Of a stretch of 64,000 nt of DNA, positions 11,238 through 20,326 are shown piece after piece. Position numbers and translations under genes: made by a program. The notes below the pieces were generated by a model. That model saw nothing but the letters and a program-made list of their open reading frames with translations, did not search any database and was not told where the DNA came from. Every line of letters begins with the position of its first letter. The first letter of the stretch is position 1. The DNA comes from Gigantopelta aegis (lineage: Eukaryota; Mollusca; Gastropoda; Neomphalida; Peltospiridae), in the NCBI RefSeq assembly GCF_016097555.1, contig NC_054702.1, positions 70,354,695 through 70,418,694 on the forward strand. Reading direction: 5' to 3'.

Positions 11238-11569
11238 GAAGGAAGAAAATGGTTTATTTAACGACGCACTCAACACATTTTATTTACGGTTATATGACGT
11301 CGGACATATGGTTAAGGACCACACAGATATCGAGACAGGAAACCAGCTGTCGCCACTTCATGGGCCATTCTTCATGGGCGATTAGCAGCAAGAGATTTTT
11401 TATATGCACCATCCCATAGACAGGATAACACATACCACAGCATTTGATGTGCCAGTCGTGGTGCACTGGCTGGAGAGAGAAATAGCCAAATGGGCCCACT
11501 GACGGGGATCGATTCCAAACCGATCGCTAATCAAGCGAGCGCTTTATCACTGGGCTACGTCTCGCCCCA
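11238..11569 (-). mobile_element. SINE-A copy with 14-bp TSD
   Basis: Full-length minus-strand copy flanked by a perfect 14-bp direct repeat ACTTAACACGGAAG (11224-11237 and 11570-11583). The repeat overlaps the element's own ggaagg tail, which leaves a small uncertainty at the left edge. There is a small internal duplication ('catgggc' twice). Confidence 0.92.
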
Positions 11570-11583
11570 ACTTAACACGGAAG

Positions 11584-11944
11584 TACGAGATGGAACATAA
11601 ACCAATGTGTTGTCTTGCATCCTATGGCATGTAATTCCAATTACTGTCGACATGTTGCTCTGATTACTGTTGTCATACCGTTCAAATTGAACCAGATATG
11701 GCAAATGGCGCATGCGCTTACTACTGCGATGGCTTACCTTTTGCAGCTGGATATAGCGTAACTCAGCAGTATAATAATGACATAAACGAATTCGAAAATG
11801 AAATAATTAAGATGGACATTTATACACATACACATATAAAACCTTCTCTTTTAGTCGTTCGTTTTGTTCGTACCAGTTCTTCGAATCAAAGACAGACACT
11901 CAAAATTTCCCGACACAACGGTTTTGTTTTAAAGTGTTTCTATG
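11584..11944. other. No gene seen between SINE-A and the LINE remnant
   Basis: A short open frame at 11698-11949 has no recognisable domain and ends in low-complexity sequence. I see no RNA gene or repeat match. Confidence 0.4.
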
Positions 11945-11985
11945 ATTAAATCCAGTTAAGGCACACTGTCCTGGGCACACCTCAA
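11945..11985 (-). mobile_element. SINE-E 3'-end fragment
   Basis: 'ggcacactgtcctgggcaca' corresponds to the far end of SINE-E. It is cut off exactly where the LINE sequence begins. Confidence 0.6.
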
Positions 11986-11989
11986 CTAT

Positions 11990-13290
11990 TTTGGCTGATG
12001 ATACTGTGATATTTGCTGAAAGTATTAATAATATGCAAACGTCTTTAAATGTATTTCGTGAGTGTTGTATTAGATGAAAACTAACTGTAAATATGGCAAA
12101 GACCAAAGTTGTTGTTTTTGGATCTAAAGGTCGTAGACACCCAGTTTTTAATCTATTCGATAGCATACTAGAAGTAACTGATTGTTATAAGTACCTAGGG
12201 TTGTGTTTTTCAAAGAACTGTACATACTCACTGACAAAGAAATGTATTAAAGAACAATCCACTAAAGCTATGTTTTTACTTAAATCTCGAACACGTAACC
12301 TCAACTTACCAATTGACTGTCAGCTTAAACTTTTCGACCAGACTATTTTAGCTATTTTACTTTATGGCTGTGAGATATGGGGTTATTGAAAGTGTACAGA
12401 TACGATTTTGCGAAGTATTCTTGGTGTAAAACGTAGCACACCACTTTATATCAAATATGGTGAGCTTGGAAGGTTCCCACTTGTTGTTTATGTGAAAAGT
12501 AGAATGATTAACTATTGGTGTAGGATGTTAAATAGTGATAACAAAAATAAGCTATCCTTTAAAATATACAATGCCCTTTTATCTGATTGTTTCTAGAACA
12601 CATGCATATAAATGGTTTAATTTTGTAGAAAATATTTTTAATGAAACTGGATTTACTTACGCATGGTTATCTCAAAATTTTGTTAATTATGGAAACGTTA
12701 GCGATATTATTCTTGAAAGACTTAAAGACCAGTACTTACAGTTATGGAGAGACAACATTTACCATTCTAGCAAAGGTACTGACTATAGGATCTTTAAAGA
12801 AATCATAAATTTTGAACCATATTTATTACTTTTAAATACAAAACATAGGTCTACTTTCACCAATTATCGCACTGCTAATCACAGGCTCCCAGTAGAAGTT
12901 GGTAGATGGGAAAATATTCCCAGGTGTGAACGGAAATGTTGTTTATGTCAAGATGATGTTGTTCGTGACGAATATCACTTTCTATTTGAATGCTTTTTTT
13001 TTTTTCCGAAATGAAAGATGCAAGTACATACCAAAATATTACTATATAAAACCAAATGCTATTAAATATTATGATCTATTCGGTAGCACGAATATTACTT
13101 TATTAAATAATACTTGTAAATTTTTAGATAACATTATAACATTTATGCCCCCACGTTAATCTTGTATTATTATATTATATGTGAAGAACTGCTGTATCGT
13201 TATATTGCACATACTGTAACTATGTGCTCATGTATCACTTGTTATGTGATCTGAATGTAAATAAAGATGTGTTCTGTTCTATTCTGCTAT
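11990..13290 (+). pseudogene. Broken non-LTR retrotransposon, RT C-terminal half
   Basis: The translation begins with the reverse-transcriptase palm motif LADDTVIFAES (variant of the usual F/YADD). It runs through a 'KYLGL' thumb-type segment and 'LLYGCEIWGY', both typical of CR1/Jockey-group LINEs. It ends in a Cys/His motif (C-x2-C ... DEYHFLFEC), as these proteins often do. It is disabled: in-frame TGA at about 12074 and 12387, a frame change near 12590, and another at the T run near 12992-13004. The 5' part (endonuclease and most of the palm) is missing, as expected from 5' truncation. The 3' end carries AATAAA near 13259 and stops around 'tctgttctattctgct'. Clade assignment beyond CR1/Jockey-like is uncertain. 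Confidence 0.85.
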
Positions 13291-13367
13291 CTGCCATGGT
13301 CATAAATTACTGATTGGACATATGTTCAAGCTAATATCCAATGAAGGTTCGTTATTGTCACAACCTT

Positions 13368-13425
13368 AATATATACCTAAGGTGATCTTAGCGCTAAGAT
13401 CGCTTAGTGGAACAGGGCGATGCCA
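13368..13425. mobile_element. MITE end remnant with GATCTTAGCGCTAAGATC palindrome
   Basis: 'aaggtgatcttagcgctaag' and 'atcgcttagtggaacagggc' match 33358-33398 and the ends of the element at 13913-14500. The 18-bp palindrome is perfect. Only one terminus is seen. Confidence 0.6.
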
Positions 13426-13463
13426 TGAGGAAGAGGAAGAGAAAGAGCGATAGAGAGTTTGTA

Positions 13464-13542
<79 letters not shown>

Positions 13543-13550
13543 CAGAGAGA
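13464..13550. repeat. Compound (GT)n(GA)n microsatellite
   Basis: A (GT)n run passes directly into a longer (GA)n run with a few interruptions ('gacaga'). The Ser/Leu-rich open frame on the minus strand is only its translation. Confidence 0.95.
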
Positions 13551-13767
13551 CCGTTTGTGGCACATACACGCTATTAGGGTATTTCAAAATAATTTGTTTT
13601 CTAACGACATGACGGCATATTATACCATGTTATTTTTGTTATACAGGTGTATAGTCGATCAGCACTGGTCGATGTACGTAATTGGTATCTGAATTGAGCG
13701 TGGATCAGAGATGCAATCACAAGCGATGCTTTTCTTGTAATAATCCTGCTCAGGCTCCATGAACGTT

Positions 13768-13880
13768 GTGTAGCCCAGTGGTAAAGCGTTCGCTGGATGT
13801 GCGGTCAGTCTAGGATAGATCCCTGTCGGTGGACCCATTGGGCTATTTCTCGTTCTGCCAGTGCTCCACAACTTATTGAG
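13768..13880 (+). mobile_element. SINE-A head fragment
   Basis: It contains 'gtagcccagtggtaaagcg', a box-B-like 'aggatagatccctg' and 'attgggctatttctcg', then stops after 'gtgctccacaac'. Confidence 0.75.
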
Positions 13881-13912
13881 ATACGAACCCAGTACATAGA
13901 AACTCTGAACCA

Positions 13913-14500
13913 GGACCCCGTTCCACGAAAGAATTGTTGCTAAGGTTAATTGTAATGACTTAATGTGAGTTTTACAACAGGCACCGTAAATTTTACAGCC
14001 GTTCCACAAAGCAACCTTACGGTAGTCGTGAGTGCCCCTGTAATGATTAATATATTCTTTGCAAAGAAGTACGAATTAGTTAAATAATAAATTGGTTACC
14101 GACTTTTCGGAACATCTTGGATGTGTTCATTGGTATCGGGCATCCATGAAGTAACTTTGTCAGTTTGTATGCCAAGCGAAAATTGCCGAATGCATATTAC
14201 ATGAGAGTTATCTCCCGTATTTCATAAAAAGGTATTTGGTATGTATTAGCTCTATTTTTACACAATAAGTTATTATCTTTCTTGGAAAATTATAAAATCA
14301 TCATCAAACTGCCATTTGACATCTACGTTAGTGGCTTACAACTGCCTCGTACCTGTTGTAAATTTTCACAGTAATTTACGACGATAGTAAGCTACGCTGT
14401 GTCGTGGAACGGGCTGGCGATCGTAGAACAAATTTAAGGTGGCAATAGTAGGTATTTACGGCGATAGTAGTGCTAAGATAGCTTCGTGTAACGGCGCCCA
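13913..14500. mobile_element. MITE with GTTCCACGAA-type termini
   Basis: The left end 'ggaccccgttccacgaaa' plus 'ttgctaagg' is matched by the inverted right end ('gctaagatagcttcgtgtaa', 'cggcgccc'). An internal 'tcgtggaacgggc' at about 14402 suggests a compound or partly duplicated element. About 590 bp, no coding capacity. Confidence 0.65.
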
Positions 14501-14506
14501 GATGCA

Positions 14507-14686
14507 GGCCCGTAGGAACGACTTTGGGAGGGGGAGGGGGAGGGCTGAGGAGTGCACTGACGGATCGGGTACAAACTATATCAGATTTTGGTTACAATGG
14601 CAAACATTAATGTGATAAAAAAGGCTCATAAGTGGGGGCACGTGCCCCCCCCCCCCCCCCCCCCCCCCCCCGGTTCCTACGGGCCC
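14507..14686. mobile_element. Short MITE with a 27-C tract at one end
   Basis: The left end 'ggcccgtaggaac' pairs with the right end 'gttcctacgggcc', a 13-bp perfect inverted repeat. A run of 27 C (14645-14671) abuts the right terminus, and the left interior is G-rich. The element at 39971-40154 has the same plan. Confidence 0.75.
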
Positions 14687-15803
14687 GAGATGACATAACC
14701 ATCATACGCTGAGGCCATATTAAACAGCTGCATACACGTTACTAATTAAGTACCATTGAAGCAGTTCCAGTTTGCTGTGCTTTATTTCGTCGAATTAGGT
14801 TTAATGTTATGCTGTCGATGGCAAATTATGGTGTAAAAAGAGTTGATGCTTGTATCTAGAGTACAATGTTTAATGTTTAATTAGAGTTGTTTCCCTTTTC
14901 GGGATCGACGAAACATTACCTCATTAGGGCCATTCTTTTGTTCCAAGATTAAAAAAAACCCAAAACAAAACAACATTTTATATCTGTAGTCCTTCCCCAG
15001 GGAACGCCTTTTTTTTCATACTATGAAATTTAATACACAAGTTATTTATTTCTGAGGTGATTGGGTTTTTTTTTTAAACTCCACACAAATTGTTTTTATT
15101 TTTTATTATTTTCAAAACACTTTTACTTTTCTTCTTACGTCGAACAGAAATTATTTTCAAAAAACATTTGTTTGAGGATGGTACGGACTATAGTTTATTT
15201 ATGCATAGGTTAATATGTATATGCTCTATGTGATATCAATAGCAATTAGACACCTGCAGTGTTTACTACATGCATTGATAATTAACTCTGCATGCTGCTG
15301 ACTTTTACTCGTATAAGCAACAGATTTTGACATTAAATCGGGCCTGTCTTGTAATTACCTGTTAATAAAAAGAGGAGTGGTTCGTCTGTTCATCATAATG
15401 ATCTTGGCGGTAGCAGTCATTGTAGAATTGTAATAAACATGCACTGGACGCTTTGTGATATTGAACCGTGAAACAAATACCTACATGCCATGGTTTCAGC
15501 AGTTCACGTGTTTTGTTGCGGCTTTAATAATATTAATTATCTTTTTGTGCTTCCAAAAGCCAACATGAAAAAAGATAAATGATTAAATCTAAAAGCAACA
15601 AGTACAGACAAAAGATATTTTAGATTAGACACACGTACACACAATGACCGTATGGATTATTTGCATGTCACGTGAAACTGCCTCCGTTTTCCATGGGAAA
15701 CTAATACATATTACTAAGATGATTAATTGGTATTAAATGTACATATTAGTTTCTGGCCTCAATGAATTAAGAAGATGACCAAGGAAGTAATATACTGCAG
15801 CAT

Positions 15804-15834
<31 letters not shown>
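14687..15834. other. No gene seen; AT-rich intergenic sequence
   Basis: I see no exon, RNA gene or recognisable repeat except short T and A runs and the (TA)n/(CA)n at 15806-15834. Open frames are short. Confidence 0.5.
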
Positions 15835-15837
<3 letters not shown>

Positions 15838-16064
15838 GATGGAAAGAAATAAAGGATCACACAGATAGCAACAAGAAATAATGACTGCATCAAAAATCAA
15901 TTCATATTGTCAGAAGTTGACTAAGAACATATAGGCAGCTTATCCAACACTACAAACATTCAATCCCATATTACAACTTGGTATAAAATACAGACATTAC
16001 TATGCTAGTTGTGAATTCAATTTGGTCTACAAATTGATGTCTTCGCTTATTTCTTTCCATCAGT
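15835..16064. mobile_element. Tc1/mariner-like MITE, 18-bp perfect TIRs
   Basis: 'actgatggaaagaaataa' at the left end is exactly repeated in inverse at the right end (16047-16064). The 230-bp element sits inside a TA-rich microsatellite, so the expected TA duplication cannot be verified. Length, TIR type and lack of coding sequence fit a mariner-derived MITE. Confidence 0.8.
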
Positions 16065-16252
16065 ATATATATTTTTTTTTACATAATAAAGTAATTTCAA
16101 TAAAACAGACTGTCAAAATTGGCCTAGCGTATTAAAAAGACATTGATAATTTTAATAAACAAACAAACTAATGGGATTCAAACTCAGCAATTTAACATGA
16201 AGTAAAGAAAACTAAACTATAATATCTGCGTTTATTTTGTTGTTCAGTATAC

Positions 16253-16579
16253 GAAGGAAGGAAGGAAGGAATTGGTTTACTTAACGACGCACTCAACACA
16301 ATTTTACGGTTATATGGCGTCGGACATAATATGGTTAATGACCTCACAGATATGGAGAGAGGAAACCCGCTGTCGCCACTTCATGGGCTACTCTTTTCGA
16401 TTAGCAGCAAGGGGTCTTTTATATGCACCATCCCACAGACAGGATAACACATACCACGGCCTTTGATATACCAGTCGTGGTGCACTGGCTGGAGCGAGAA
16501 ATAGCCCAATCGACGGGGATCGATCCCAGACCGACTGCGCATTAATCGAACGCTTTACCACTTGGCTACGTCCCGCCCC
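16253..16579 (-). mobile_element. SINE-A copy with 11-bp TSD
   Basis: Near-full-length minus-strand copy. TSD GTT(C/T)AGTATAC at 16242-16252 and 16580-16590, with one mismatch. It has several single-base indels (for example 'cggacataatatgg'). Confidence 0.9.
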
Positions 16580-16712
16580 GTTTAGTATACATACACATTT
16601 AATACGTATCGTGTTATACCGTACAGCAGACAATAAGTGCCTTAGTCATTCATGTATACCGCTTTGTTAAGATTACGTTTTGTGTCATGCACCATTTTAG
16701 GGGACGCAAGTA

Positions 16713-17012
16713 GGGGACGGGATTTAGCTCAGTCGGTTAAACGCTCGCTCAAGAGGTGCTTGCGTCACAGGATCGAACCACCTTGGTGGATCAATTCAGC
16801 TGACTGGGTCTTTCTCGTTCCACCCAGTCCACCACAACTGGTCAAAGGCCGTGATATGTGTTTTCCTGTCTGTGGGAAAGTGCATATAAAATGGAAAAAT
16901 GTAGCGGGTTTCCTCTGATAGACAACGTGTCAGAATTACCAAATGTTTGACATTCAATAGCCGATGATTAATTAATCAATGTGCTCTACTAGTGTTGTTA
17001 AACAAAACAAAG
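16713..17012 (+). mobile_element. SINE-B copy
   Basis: It runs from the head 'gggatttagctcagtcgg' through a box-B-like 'aggatcgaacc' and 'aactggtcaaaggccgtg' to the B tail ending 'ttaaacaaaacaaag'. Confidence 0.9.
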
Positions 17013-17474
17013 TTTTAAAAGTAAGCCGTGACAAACTGGTTATCAAAAGACAATATCTTATATTAGAATCATGCAAAATTTCAATGTATTAATTAATTAT
17101 CCGATATTTATACTGTCTATAAATAAGCCAAAATTGGAAAGGTTCTATTTTGGTTGTTAAAACAACATACGTTGATTTTGTTAAAAGAAATACTTTACGT
17201 ATTTTGTCTTCAAAAGAATTGGATTTCATTACAGAATACGAACTAAAAGTAAGGTATTGCGCTTTACTTTAAAAGTTAGATTATGCTATACTTTAGGGTG
17301 GATTGATTGAAAACATATTTTATTGCATAAACAACAAAATGTCATCGTTTCTCATTTGACACAGGTCTGATATTAAAATGGTGTAGAATCAAAAGTCTGG
17401 TAATCATGATAGCATCTAATGCAGGCATGACTAACAGTTCAAAGGCCGTTTGGGGAAAGGAAACAGACGTTTTA
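17013..17474. other. No gene seen; AT-rich sequence
   Basis: Nothing supported in this 460-bp gap. 'ttttgtcttcaaaagaattg' faintly recalls the interior of the palindromic TTAA MITEs. Confidence 0.4.
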
Positions 17475-17778
17475 AAGTTTGTTTGTTTAACGACACTGCT
17501 AGAGCACATTGATTAATTAACGATCGGCTATTGGATGTCAAACATTTGGTCATTCTGACACGTAGTCATCAGAGGAAACATTTGTTTTCATTAACAGCAA
17601 GAGATCTTTTATATGCACTTTCCCCACAGACAGGGAAGCACATACCACGGCCTTTGACCAATTGTGGTGCATTGGTTGGAACGATAAAGAAAACCCCAAG
17701 CAATTGAATGGATCCACCGAGGTTTTTCGATCCTGCGACACAAGCACCTCACAACCGACTGAGCTAAATCACGCCCAG
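17475..17778 (-). mobile_element. SINE-B copy
   Basis: The minus-strand copy begins at its tail ('gtttgtttaacgacactgct'), includes the 'catcagaggaaa' junction, and ends at the head 'gactgagctaaatcacgccc'. Confidence 0.9.
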
Positions 17779-18665
17779 GGAAATGCACTAAAAAGATCCC
17801 ATGTTGATGATTAATACATATAGTCTGTATGGTAACAACACGTTTCCTTTAACAAACTATTCCATTAATTAACACATGCCCCGGATAGATAGTACATACA
17901 GGCGAACTAGTGTGCCAACAAAAGCGTGCACTTATTAGATAAAAACACAGAAATAGACTACATCATCATCGTCATCATCATCACGTATTCTGCTAGAAGA
18001 CTATTGCATCAACAGTCATGCCTGTGTTGCTGTTTTTCACTAGCTGAACGCATTGAGTGCGAGTGCGAATAATTTTAACATGCTCATATACATATACCAC
18101 TAGAGTTTCGAGCATGTCCGTCCCGGGGCCTGTCTCTGGATAGCCAGTGACTTGCTCCGGGACAGAACAAAATTAAGGGGACAATTTTGAAATTTACATC
18201 CAAAAATTAAATAGTGGGCCTTTAAAATTTTGATGCGCAACTCTAATTAATATAATTAATAAAGAAAATACTACTCTTTAAATTTGGTTGCTAGATTAGA
18301 CTGGGCGGTCAAAATGAAATTAGATAACACGCCTGATTTGGGAGGGGGGGGGGGTGAAAATTTACAGAATTTTGAAAATAGCAATTAGTAAAAGAAATTA
18401 GTAGGATTAAAATTAGAAAGAAAAAAGTTAAAAGCCAAAAATAAAAAGAATTGACTGCTCGGTCGAATATTTATATAATTTGGAGCATTTTGGAAGGACA
18501 GTCCAAAAATAAATAAGAGAAAGAAGAGAGGATCGGACTATTTAATAATATTAAAAAAGAAAAAAAAAAAGTAATTTGGACATGAACTTTTGAACGAAGG
18601 TCTAAAAGTTTTTAAAGTCCGATCTATACGTCCACGTGAGTGGCCTCGTTAAGGCCGTTAAGTTG

Positions 18666-19427
18666 TTACGTCGGCGAGGCTGGAGTATCCCGGAGGTTCG
18701 GCAGCAGATGTTGGCATCGTAACCGGGTACTGACTACCGTACCGTAGTCGGGGCTGCAGACCGCTCGGATCATCTTATGTAGATTCCGGTTGTCCAACTT
18801 GTTCGAAAGTATGGCCTGTCTATAGGTCTGCTCCCTCCGGTGCGTCACGACTACGGTGTGGTGAGTACCGAACATCTTGCTGTGAAGTTCGTACTCGCTG
18901 CCGTCCTCCAGGGGTCTCCAGTCCGCGTTGAGGTAACTGCCACGGAGCTTGGTCGGGTCTGTCGTGTCCCCCTGCATGTACTGATGAAGGTGTTTCTTCC
19001 GTCCGCTCACTGCGACGGTCCACTCGGACTCTTCGGGGGGGGGGGGGGGGGGGGGGGGGGGGGCGACTACCGGCGCTAGTCTCTCGGTCTTGGCTGGCTG
19101 GTTGGTTGGTGATGTTGCCTTCCTCTTGCCAACGGCGGCTGATCGGGCCTGTGGCGTGGCGACTGCCTGTACCGGCGATACCGGCCAGTTCTGCCTGGGC
19201 CGCGTGACGGTCGGCGATGGAGGGTCGTCGTGGGGTGTCTCACACATCGCGGTGTTGAGTCGGTCCCTCTCGGTGGTCGACGGTTCCCGCAGGGCTGGTC
19301 TCGTCAACTCAGGCTGGGCTGGGGGCGGCGTCGCAGAAGGGACCGGCTTTGGTCCCCCCCCGTGCCGTTCCTGGCGTGCTTTTCCTCTTCCTCCATCTCC
19401 TCTTCTTCGTCGGTACGATCGCGTCAC
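18666..19427 (-). CDS. Proline-rich element-encoded ORF, 253 aa, function unknown
   Basis: I do not recognise this protein. Residues 1-130 are basic and Pro/Arg-rich, with nine prolines in a row encoded by the 29-G tract at 19035-19063. Residues 135-253 are better ordered, with 'EESEWTVAVSGRKKHLHQY' and 'YELHSKMFGTHHTVVVTHRR'. GC content is much higher than the surroundings. The start is arbitrary: upstream sequence continues the same product in another frame (19309-19605), separated by a slip near the C run at about 19355-19362. It lies within a dispersed repeat, so I read it as a decayed element protein rather than a host gene. An accessory or gag/ORF1-like role is possible but unproven. 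Confidence 0.4.
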   Translation of the reverse strand: MTRSYRRRRGDGGRGKARQERHGGGPKPVPSATPPPAQPELTRPALREPSTTERDRLNTAMCETPHDDPPSPTVTRPRQNWPVSPVQAVATPQARSAAVGKRKATSPTNQPAKTERLAPVVAPPPPPPPPPEESEWTVAVSGRKKHLHQYMQGDTTDPTKLRGSYLNADWRPLEDGSEYELHSKMFGTHHTVVVTHRREQTYRQAILSNKLDNRNLHKMIRAVCSPDYGTVVSTRLRCQHLLPNLRDTPASPT

Positions 19428-19605
19428 CGTACACCAAAGTCACGGAAGCCCGTGACCCAGTGTACGAGACGCGATACTCCAAATTTTTTCCATAACTGCA
19501 TAAGAGTCCCAGGTTGGTTGGGGGGTGGGGGGGGGGGGGGGCAACTCGAGAGTACAAGGCGACACGTCTGTTCTCATCGTGAATCAGTTCGGAAGTGGAA
19601 CGCAT
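19309..19605 (-). pseudogene. N-terminal part of the element ORF, out of frame
   Basis: It contains 'LEYRVSYTGSRASVTLVYGD' followed by a basic Lys/Arg stretch. The same block occurs in the second copy (49892-50176: 'FEYRIAYTGSQATVTLVYGD'), which shows it is real coding sequence of the element. It overlaps the 253-residue frame by about 120 bp. The two were probably one product before a frameshift. Confidence 0.5.
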
Positions 19606-19880
19606 TGAACGATATCTGTTTGTCGCGGAGATGGTCTACAATGAAAAGTTCTTCCACCTGCAGAATGTGTTCTAATACCTGCAACTGGGAACAGTGCCCA
19701 CTTCACAACACGAGTGTTTTATTGCTATGTCAGGAGAAGCCCGTTCTTGAAATAATATTAGTTGTTTAGAATCAGTTTTGTGTTTTGGCAAGGGATACAC
19801 GCGAAGAAGGAAAGGAAATAATGTGTTTAACGACAATTTCAGAGGCTATTATATTAGTTGTAGTGCTAATGGGAGACATG

Positions 19881-20211
19881 GAAAGAAAGAAAGAAAGAAA
19901 TGTTTTATTTAACGACGCACTCAACACATTTTATTTACGGTTATATGGCGTCAGACATATGGTTATGGACAACACAGATATTGAGAGAGGAAACCCGCTG
20001 TCGCTACTTCGTGGACTACTCTTTCCGATTAGCAACAAGGGATCTTTTATATGCACCATTCCACAGACAGGGTAGTACATACCACGACCTTTGATATAGC
20101 AGTCGTGGTGCACTGGCTGAAACGAGAAATAGCCCAACGGGGCCACCGATGGGGATCGATCCCACAACGACCGCGCATCGAGCGAACGCTGTACCACTGA
20201 GCTACGTCCCT
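19881..20211 (-). mobile_element. SINE-A copy
   Basis: Near-full-length minus-strand copy starting at an (AAAG)n tail and ending at the head 'gctacgtccctcc'. No clear TSD. Confidence 0.9.
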
Positions 20212-20326
20212 CCACTTAAGCACTGTAAATACATTTAGTTACACACATGTAAGTGTAAAACAGGCTTCGTAAACTTGGCCCAATTTGTTTAACGACACTT
20301 CAGCACATTTTAAACCACGGCTATTT

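Larger units (their letters stand above)
18100..19620 (-). mobile_element. Unclassified element with a broken ORF, copy 1
   Basis: On the minus strand the order is a G/C-run-containing 5' part, a translated block in two frames (19605-18666), then a T-rich 3' part. The 3' part ends with 'ggagcaagtcactggc' and 'tatccagagacagg'. The copy at 49870-50500 (+) shares the 5' part, the LVYGD-containing peptide and the 3' end ('cttagtcactggcgaaagac'), so this is a dispersed repeat. Its class is unknown to me: there is no reverse transcriptase, transposase or integrase motif in what remains. Confidence 0.65.

Noticed and set aside
12093..12389. Host gene at the reverse-transcriptase frames
   Set aside because: Motifs (LADD, LLYGCEIWGY, terminal Cys/His) are those of a LINE, and the sequence has stops and frameshifts.
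19090..19769. Plus-strand frames of 121 and 179 residues across 19090-19769
   Set aside because: Shadows of the minus-strand element ORF. Only the minus-strand peptide is conserved in the second copy.
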